A stretch of DNA of 9,998 nt from Thermoproteales archaeon. Its GTDB lineage: Archaea; Thermoproteota; Thermoprotei; Thermoproteales; Thermocladiaceae. The stretch lies in assembly GCA_027068725.1 (NCBI GenBank), contig JAMOMD010000180.1:1-9998 (forward strand), in the 5' to 3' direction. Made by a program: the position numbers and the translations under genes. The notes under the pieces were generated by a model that was given only the letters and a program-made list of their open reading frames with translations, was not told the DNA's origin and made no database searches. Of the stretch, positions 1 to 4,294 are shown piece by piece. Numbering within the stretch: the stretch's first letter is position 1; every line of letters begins with the position of its first letter.

Positions 1-1107
1 GGAGAAGAGGCTATTGAAGTAACCGAGCTATTCAGAGAAAAAGGAGGAGTGCTGAATATAGGAGAATATACTATCGACATTGGCCAATGGTTTGAAATAG
101 TTACAAAATCCACATTTTACACATTTGAAGACCTTGACGAGTACATTGCAGAGCTGAGTAAGCACATAAGAAAAGTTATTGAGAATAAGTCTGTACTACT
201 ATCATATAGTGGTGGAAAGGATAGCACTGCAAGCTTAATAACTCTATCAAAGTTGAGAGAATACGTAAGTTTTAGATTATATGTATGTTACACGTACATA
301 CCATATCTTGAAAATGTTAAGAATCTCGACTTTGTTCAGAAAGTTTCAGAGAAACTTGGATTAACTATTGAAGTACTTTCCCCTCCAAGAAATATTGTGA
401 AGAAGTATTTGCTAAGGTATGGTCTTCCCTATAGAAGAGCCAGATGGTGTACATATCTGAAAGTTAGACCACTTAGAGAGTTTATGAAAAAGAACTGTAT
501 TGATTTCAGAGTTGTTGGAGATAGACTAACCGAGTGCGAGAAGAGATGGAAAAGACTAATAGAACTAGCACTAAGTTACAGGTACGTTGGTGGAAGAGAG
601 CTACGTGTTACATTTACTATGACTTTGCTAGATGTTGTTAGGTTGTGTAGAGAGAACGATCTTGTAAATCCACTCTACGTACGTGGTATGAGTAGAGTAT
701 CCTGTGTGTATTGTCCTTATAAGACCATGTATGAGCTATATATTGAAAATATAGACGAATTAGAAGATCCTGGACTGATAGAGCATGTGTTAAAGAGGAG
801 TTATGAGAAATGGTATGCTGATAAGGTGAGTTATGAAGATTTTATAAGGTTTCATTTATGGAGATATGTCCCAAATGTTGCTAAGATGTTTAGTGTATTA
901 AGAAGATCTGTAAAAGAGCATATTAGAGAGTCTACTACACTTAATGTGAAGACCGTAGCTGCTTGGTATAGATCTTTGTGGACTAATCCATTACCGAAGG
1001 TTGATGTTGTTAGAGATGTTTATGAGATCGTTAGACGCGTGAAAAGGTACAATGTGAGAGAACTTATTCTGCATCAGCAACCTACCCTGTCATCACTTGT
1101 TCAGTAA
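1..1107 (+). CDS. PAPS reductase / ATP-pyrophosphatase family protein, probably 5'-partial
   Basis: This is a member of the PP-loop ATP pyrophosphatase superfamily, of the kind annotated as phosphoadenosine phosphosulfate reductase. Counting from a GTG at 49 (352 aa), the ATP-binding PP-motif SGGKDS is at residues 54-59, an RWC motif at 132-134, and a Cys pair (CVYC) at 219-222. Such enzymes adenylate a substrate and often transfer sulfur. The cysteines here could bind zinc or an Fe-S cluster or act in sulfur transfer, which is inference. The frame stays open upstream of 49 to base 1 with normal-looking protein (ends LFREKGG), so I think the gene begins outside the window. The alternative is the GTG at 49, but the purine-rich GGAGG at 43-47 sits too close to it to serve as a normal ribosome binding site. 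A different frame stops at 20-22 and could instead be the end of an upstream gene. The last 11 codons are antisense to a C/D guide RNA. The substrate is unknown. Confidence 0.72.
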   Translation, partial: GEEAIEVTELFREKGGVLNIGEYTIDIGQWFEIVTKSTFYTFEDLDEYIAELSKHIRKVIENKSVLLSYSGGKDSTASLITLSKLREYVSFRLYVCYTYIPYLENVKNLDFVQKVSEKLGLTIEVLSPPRNIVKKYLLRYGLPYRRARWCTYLKVRPLREFMKKNCIDFRVVGDRLTECEKRWKRLIELALSYRYVGGRELRVTFTMTLLDVVRLCRENDLVNPLYVRGMSRVSCVYCPYKTMYELYIENIDELEDPGLIEHVLKRSYEKWYADKVSYEDFIRFHLWRYVPNVAKMFSVLRRSVKEHIRESTTLNVKTVAAWYRSLWTNPLPKVDVVRDVYEIVRRVKRYNVRELILHQQPTLSSLVQ

Positions 1108-1126
1108 ACCGAGACTTCATCACTTA
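1071..1126 (-). ncRNA. C/D box guide sRNA (2'-O-methylation guide), in 3' UTR of the 151-aa gene
   Basis: Read on the minus strand, the four boxes are textbook. C box GTGATGA at 1123-1117, 12-nt guide 1116-1105, D' box CTGA 1104-1101, spacer ACAA, perfect C' box GTGATGA 1096-1090, 12-nt guide 1089-1078, D box CTGA 1077-1074. Both 12-nt guides and the 4-nt spacer match the symmetric archaeal C/D architecture bound by L7Ae, Nop5 and fibrillarin. Flanking terminal-stem pairing is weak. By the rule that the base opposite the fifth guide nucleotide is methylated, the D guide predicts target CAACCUACCCUG (fifth base C) and the D' guide predicts UAAACCGAGACU (fifth base C). The C box begins 4 bases after the stop codon of the upstream 151-aa gene, so it is probably processed from that mRNA. 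It is antisense to the 3' end of the PAPS-reductase-like gene. Exact ends are estimates. Confidence 0.88.
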
Positions 1127-1127
1127 G

Positions 1128-1583
1128 CTATTGTGTAAACTCGGGAACTAGTTCTAGTATTACTTCTGCACCGTCTTCAGTAAGCTTTGGGTATTCGCGT
1201 AATCTTACGAGAGCCTCTTCCTGAAGCTGTAGTGCAACTATGATGGGTACAAGCAGAGGACAGAGATGTCTTTCAGGTAGGCGCTTGTGAAGTCTCTTAG
1301 CTATACAACATCCCTGAATCTGCACGCGGATGATATCTCCCATGTGAGCTATCTTCACATCCTTTACTAGCTTGAGCTTCTTGATGTGGGACGTTATGTC
1401 TCTTAGAGTGAAAGACCCGGGTCTTAGCTCGACAACGTGTAGTCTAACCCAGTCCTGGACTGTTCTAATTAGATTTATAACATAGAGCTGACCACAAGTC
1501 TCCTCTAGTCTCTGAAGCATCAGGCATCTCAAGCTAAGTAAGCTCCGAGCAAAGTCTCCAAGCAGCAGATCTTCGAATACCAT
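1128..1583 (-). CDS. Uncharacterised 151-aa protein
   Basis: I do not recognise this family. The 151-aa product looks soluble and mixed alpha/beta: a helical N-terminus, a mid-section (about residues 36-90) rich in short strands, then a notable Cys/His patch with a CC pair at 92-93, H99, H106 and C108-P109, and a C-terminal segment ending in LVPEFTQ. The Cys/His cluster could bind a metal or ligand, as in small ligand-binding domains, but this is only inference. I chose the ATG at 1583 because a TATA-like ACTTATCA lies at 1607-1614, about 26 bases upstream, which fits leaderless initiation. The frame continues to an ATG at 1667, adding 28 mostly hydrophobic residues, which I regard as non-coding. 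The gene lies between two C/D guide RNAs on the same strand and ends 20 bases from the convergent PAPS-reductase-like gene. Confidence 0.72.
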   Translation of the reverse strand: MVFEDLLLGDFARSLLSLRCLMLQRLEETCGQLYVINLIRTVQDWVRLHVVELRPGSFTLRDITSHIKKLKLVKDVKIAHMGDIIRVQIQGCCIAKRLHKRLPERHLCPLLVPIIVALQLQEEALVRLREYPKLTEDGAEVILELVPEFTQ

Positions 1584-1606
1584 GACAACATGCAAGAATT
1601 GAAAAG

Positions 1607-1614
1607 TGATAAGT
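1607..1614 (-). promoter_or_regulatory. TATA-like element for the 151-aa gene
   Basis: On the minus strand this reads ACTTATCA. Its centre is about 26 bases before the ATG at 1583, the normal archaeal distance from TATA box to transcription start. It would give a leaderless mRNA and supports the shorter start. Confidence 0.45.
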
Positions 1615-1802
1615 ACAGAAACAGCACATAGGACAGAGCACGCTAGGAAGTAACACATAAAAGCCATTACTTAAATCAACGCGGTCTCAAACAAGTCTGT
1701 CATGAAGCAGCAGTTGCTTATCATCTTTACGAAAGATTTTATGAAAAATATTTTCTATAAGTTATCGTTTCGAAAATTCGTAGATGAAATTATTATGATA
1801 AT
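1615..1802. other. AT-rich non-coding stretch between the 151-aa gene and the second C/D sRNA
   Basis: I see no convincing gene here. The stretch is very AT-rich, especially 1735-1802. A symmetric-looking CTATAA/TTATAG at 1755-1760 could act as a TATA element on either strand, but no start codon or structured RNA sits at the expected distance. It may hold the 3' processing or termination region of the upstream sRNA. Confidence 0.4.
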
Positions 1803-1865
1803 TTGTTTCAGTGCAGCTCCCACTCGTCATTTATTCAGACACGCACCCAGACTTCATCACCCACT
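1803..1865 (-). ncRNA. C/D box guide sRNA (2'-O-methylation guide)
   Basis: On the minus strand: C box GTGATGA at 1860-1854, a 15-nt segment 1853-1839 before the D' box CTGA 1838-1835, a 4-nt spacer, C' box ATGACGA at 1830-1824 (one base off consensus), a 12-nt guide 1823-1812, and D box CTGA 1811-1808. The D half has canonical spacing. The D' half is 2-3 bases longer than usual, and only the 12 or so bases next to D' would be expected to pair. Predicted targets are UGCAGCUCCCAC (D guide, methylation at the fifth base G) and ACACGCACCCAG (D' guide, fifth base G). I could not match either to rRNA or tRNA from memory. It lies alone in an intergenic region, divergent from the acetyltransferase gene. 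Precise ends are uncertain. Confidence 0.8.
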
Positions 1866-1891
1866 TCACTAGCTTAGCTTTGAGTTAGCTT

Positions 1892-1898
1892 CTTTATC
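1892..1898 (+). promoter_or_regulatory. TATA box of the acetyltransferase gene, possibly shared with the divergent sRNA
   Basis: CTTTATC is centred about 25 bases before the ATG at 1920, which predicts a leaderless transcript starting at or next to that ATG. Read on the other strand the same element is GATAAAG, about 26-30 bases before the 5' end expected for the C/D sRNA, so one element might serve both directions. Confidence 0.55.
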
Positions 1899-1919
1899 CC
1901 TTAGTGGTCTTTGTCGTCG

Positions 1920-2465
1920 ATGTTTGTTATACGAAAGCCAGAGAATGCTCAGGAGATTGAGCAGGTACGTGATATTATTAGGAGGATATTCTCAGAACTT
2001 CATGCCTACTATGCATTGAAAGGTTTGAAAAATCATAGACTTCTTGTTGCAGTATGTGATGGTAATGTTGTAGGATTTATACAATTTAAGCTTGTGCAGT
2101 CAGGTAATGTTAGGATAGGTCATATATACTACATGGGTGTTCTTCCAGAATATAGAGGGAGAGGCATAGGTACAGAACTTGTGAAGTGCGCTGAAAAAGA
2201 GCTTGTTAGTAAGGGTGCAGATTGTATAATAGCGTCAACACAGAGAAGAAATCAACCTGTCATTAAGATATTCACTAAGCTAGGATATGTTGTGACAGAT
2301 TGGGATGAGGTCACCCACATTATAAAGAGCATGGGAGCAGATGTGGAGGATCCTTACGACCTAATGTGGCTAATATATGATTATGATGAAGTTGTTCTAT
2401 TTAAACTCGTTAGAAAGTCTCTAACTTCGAAGAAGAGAGTTACAAGTTCTGGAATACTTAGCTGA
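1920..2465 (+). CDS. GNAT family N-acetyltransferase
   Basis: This 181-aa GCN5-related acetyltransferase transfers an acetyl group from acetyl-CoA to an unknown amine. Motif A is clear: strand YMGVLPEY (71-78) followed by the pyrophosphate-binding loop R79-G-R-G-I-G84 and a helix. Motif B contains the conserved N111 and the F118...Y123 segment (FTKLGY). I chose the ATG at 1920 over the in-frame TTG at 1911 because a TATA box at 1892-1898 puts the transcript start right at 1920. The domain seems to end near residue 166. The last 15 residues are a basic, Ser/Thr-rich tail whose codons overlap the 3' end of the convergent dim1/ksgA gene by 85 bases. RimI-like protein acetylation or a small-molecule substrate are both possible, and nothing here decides between them. 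Confidence 0.85.
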   Translation: MFVIRKPENAQEIEQVRDIIRRIFSELHAYYALKGLKNHRLLVAVCDGNVVGFIQFKLVQSGNVRIGHIYYMGVLPEYRGRGIGTELVKCAEKELVSKGADCIIASTQRRNQPVIKIFTKLGYVVTDWDEVTHIIKSMGADVEDPYDLMWLIYDYDEVVLFKLVRKSLTSKKRVTSSGILS

Positions 2466-3256
2466 TATACACGCTTATCACATAACTCTGCTTTACTAAT
2501 GTCTATTCCAATAGTATCACGAACAACCTTTCTAACTACCTTATTTCTCTGAGAGAATAGTACACCTGTAAATTTTTCGAATAGAGAAAGCTCACTATCG
2601 TCGATACATGGCACATCCCTCCTCCTGAGCTCTACTAACGTTGCCGTAACTTCAGGTTCAGGCATGAAGGAGCTCGAGTCAACTCGAAGAACCTTCCTGA
2701 CATTGTAGAAGCACTGTATGAGAACAGTTAGTCTACCATAATTATCAGTACCGGGAGCCGCGACTAGTCTATCAGCAACCTCAGTCTGAACAGTCAAGAT
2801 AGCGTGAGCTACCTTATCACGCACTAGTTTCGTGAGAACTTCACTAGTTATGGCAAATGGAAGATTTGAGACAATAGTTGTGAACCTCTTCCAGTCAAGA
2901 TGCAGCACATCTGCTAAGACAAGGTCAACATTCTGGTCTAGACTACAGGATCTAATGAGCTCCTCACATATTTTAATAAGTCGTTTGCTAATCTCTACTC
3001 CAACGAGATGTCTCGTTCTTTGAGCAAGATACACAGTTAGCACACCATGTCCTGACCCGATCTCAAGTGTTCGCACATCCTCATCAGGATTTAGAAGGCT
3101 CACCATCTGTCTAATTAGTTTCGGATTTATTACGAAATTCTGCCCAAGTTCTTTCCGAACTTTTCGTAATTTACGAATTGCAAGTCTTGCTAATTTAATA
3201 AGATGTGTTCTTTTAAGCTCATCTACTGTTCTCGGCAGCACTATCTTTGTGCTCAT
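2381..3256 (-). CDS. ksgA: rRNA adenine dimethyltransferase (Dim1/KsgA/RsmA)
   Basis: This enzyme uses S-adenosylmethionine to dimethylate two adjacent adenosines in the 3'-terminal hairpin of 16S rRNA, a late check in small-subunit assembly. The 291-aa product shows the family signatures in order: GQNF (39-42), SAM-binding motif I LEIGSGHG (64-71), acidic VEIS (87-90), LADVLHLD (114-121), catalytic motif IV NLPF (131-134), the VQTEVADRL segment (156-164), and the C-terminal SSFMPEPEV (195-203) and LFSQRNKVVRK (233-243). Before GQNF there are 38 residues rich in Lys and Arg, longer than I would expect for the family. Apart from the ATG the only alternative start is a GTG at codon 6, so the extension looks real. 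The start overlaps the upstream zinc-ribbon gene by 38 bases, suggesting coupled translation. The 3' end overlaps the convergent acetyltransferase. Confidence 0.93.
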   Translation of the reverse strand: MSTKIVLPRTVDELKRTHLIKLARLAIRKLRKVRKELGQNFVINPKLIRQMVSLLNPDEDVRTLEIGSGHGVLTVYLAQRTRHLVGVEISKRLIKICEELIRSCSLDQNVDLVLADVLHLDWKRFTTIVSNLPFAITSEVLTKLVRDKVAHAILTVQTEVADRLVAAPGTDNYGRLTVLIQCFYNVRKVLRVDSSSFMPEPEVTATLVELRRRDVPCIDDSELSLFEKFTGVLFSQRNKVVRKVVRDTIGIDISKAELCDKRVYQLSIPELVTLFFEVRDFLTSLNRTTSS

Positions 3257-3518
3257 GTTTTCTTCTATGAGTTCTCACACATCGAACCACCTCAACATAC
3301 TTTTCGTACAGTATTTCGAATGCTACAGCATCAGCCGTGTCGTAGCCCTTTTCTAATAGGAATAGTCTTATGTCATCGTAAGATAGGTCAAGCCTAATTT
3401 TACATCTCTCACACTGTACCATAACAAAGTTGTCGCGCTCCTCCAGTATCAGCCTGTCGCGACATATAGGGCAGCGAAATGTCAATCTAACTCTACAAGT
3501 CATCTCTTCCTCTAGCAT
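3219..3518 (-). CDS. Small zinc-ribbon protein upstream of dim1/ksgA
   Basis: The 99-aa product has one four-Cys zinc ribbon, CPIC at 16-19 and CERC at 36-39, separated by 16 residues. A helical segment follows (about 45-78), then a basic, His-rich tail. Such small ribbons usually bind nucleic acid or bridge protein complexes. No specific function can be read. I chose the ATG at 3518 because an AT-rich TATA element at 3537-3550 lies about 26 bases upstream, giving a leaderless mRNA. An in-frame ATG five codons on (3503) is the alternative. The gene overlaps the start of dim1/ksgA by 38 bases, so the two probably form one transcript. A role in rRNA maturation is a guess from this context only. 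Confidence 0.75.
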   Translation of the reverse strand: MLEEEMTCRVRLTFRCPICRDRLILEERDNFVMVQCERCKIRLDLSYDDIRLFLLEKGYDTADAVAFEILYEKYVEVVRCVRTHRRKHEHKDSAAENSR

Positions 3519-3536
3519 GGTTCGTACTGTATGTTC

Positions 3537-3550
3537 AATAATTAATAATT
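3537..3550 (-). promoter_or_regulatory. TATA-like element for the zinc-ribbon/dim1 transcript
   Basis: On the minus strand this is AATTATTAATTATT, nearly its own reverse complement. It is centred about 26 bases before the ATG at 3518, consistent with leaderless transcription of the two-gene unit. Confidence 0.45.
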
Positions 3551-3657
3551 CACTCTCGATAATGCGAAGACCAAATAACTGCGGTTAGGAAACTCGTTAC
3601 ACTGCTGTGTACACTCTGAGCAATGCTCATCTTCAGTAAACGTTGTACATGAACAAT

Positions 3658-3666
3658 ACTTAAAAC
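3658..3666 (+). promoter_or_regulatory. TATA-like element for the HD-domain gene
   Basis: ACTTAAAAC is the best TATA match upstream. It predicts a transcript start near 3687 and a leader of about 14 bases. An AGGA at 3690-3693, 7 bases before the ATG, could be a weak ribosome binding site. Confidence 0.4.
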
Positions 3667-3700
3667 TTGAAACTCTACCTGAGCGCGCAAGGACGAGCCA

Positions 3701-4285
3701 ATGCGGTGGCTTAGAAAACTAACCGAGATAGTGGTAACACTTGACAACATTCCAAGAGTAGGCTGGGTTCAGAGAGGCGTACCAATGATATGTGCCGAGA
3801 CCATTGCAAGACATACACTTCTCACAAGCCTCATCGGACTTGTAATATGTAGACTCTACAAAATGCTCTGCGGAAACGTTGACTGCGATAAAATGCTCAC
3901 AATGTGCCTACTGCACGACCTTCCTGAAGCAAATATTGGAAACATCGCGGGACACGTCAGGAAGGTTATAGATCTTCGAAAAGTCGAAGTTACAGAACTT
4001 GAGACACAGCTTCAGGAACTCGAGCCTCAACTTAGAAACTCTCTCGGAATGTTATATCTAGAATACAGATCTGGCACAAGCATTGAAGCAATATTAACAA
4101 CACTTGCAGATAAGCTTGCTACACTAGCAATGGCATGCTACTACTATGAGGAAGGAAAGCCTAGAGTTAGAGACCTCATAAGATACTATGTAGACAAAGT
4201 GAGAGAAATATTAATGAAAATACCATGTAGAGAATTTGTCACACGTATAAACGAGATCGTTGAAGAGGCTGAGAGAGAAGCCTAA
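3701..4285 (+). CDS. HD-domain phosphohydrolase, HDDC2/YfbR (5'-deoxynucleotidase)-like
   Basis: The 194-aa product is an HD-superfamily metal-dependent phosphohydrolase close to HDDC2 and E. coli YfbR, which dephosphorylate deoxynucleoside 5'-monophosphates. The N-terminal IPRVGWVQRGV (17-27) matches the R-x-GW-x2-RG signature of HDDC2. Metal ligands are H38 (in ARHT), H72-D73 (LLHDLPEA) and D137 (LADKLA). E76 is present at the catalytic-Glu position. The family's usual Asp in the HDxxExxxGD signature is replaced by Asn (N81, GNIAGHV), which may change or reduce activity. The C-terminal part is helical and acidic. Its stop is 9 bases from the stop of the convergent elp3. Nucleotide-pool cleaning is the likely role if it is active. 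Confidence 0.82.
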   Translation: MRWLRKLTEIVVTLDNIPRVGWVQRGVPMICAETIARHTLLTSLIGLVICRLYKMLCGNVDCDKMLTMCLLHDLPEANIGNIAGHVRKVIDLRKVEVTELETQLQELEPQLRNSLGMLYLEYRSGTSIEAILTTLADKLATLAMACYYYEEGKPRVRDLIRYYVDKVREILMKIPCREFVTRINEIVEEAEREA

Positions 4286-4294
4286 TGAAAATAG

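Noticed and set aside
1584..1667. In-frame N-terminal extension of the 151-aa gene to an ATG at 1667, adding 28 hydrophobic residues
   Set aside because: A TATA-like element at 1607-1614 lies inside the extension and is correctly spaced for the ATG at 1583. The extension is Cys/Phe/Val-rich and unlike the rest of the protein.
1911..1919. TTG at 1911 as start of the acetyltransferase
   Set aside because: The TATA box at 1892-1898 would put the transcript start downstream of it, and the ATG at 1920 fits leaderless initiation.
2384..2390. ATGATGA on the plus strand as a possible C box
   Set aside because: No CTGA lies at a suitable distance downstream. It is ordinary coding sequence of the acetyltransferase (Tyr-Asp-Glu).
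3615..3650. Possible degenerate C/D RNA on the minus strand before the HD gene (CTGA next to AAGATGA)
   Set aside because: The boxes overlap with almost no spacer, and there is no upstream C box or matching second D box.
3550..3750. Minus-strand 66-codon open frame across the HD-gene promoter
   Set aside because: It overlaps the start and promoter of the HD gene, has a low-complexity translation, and shows no family features.
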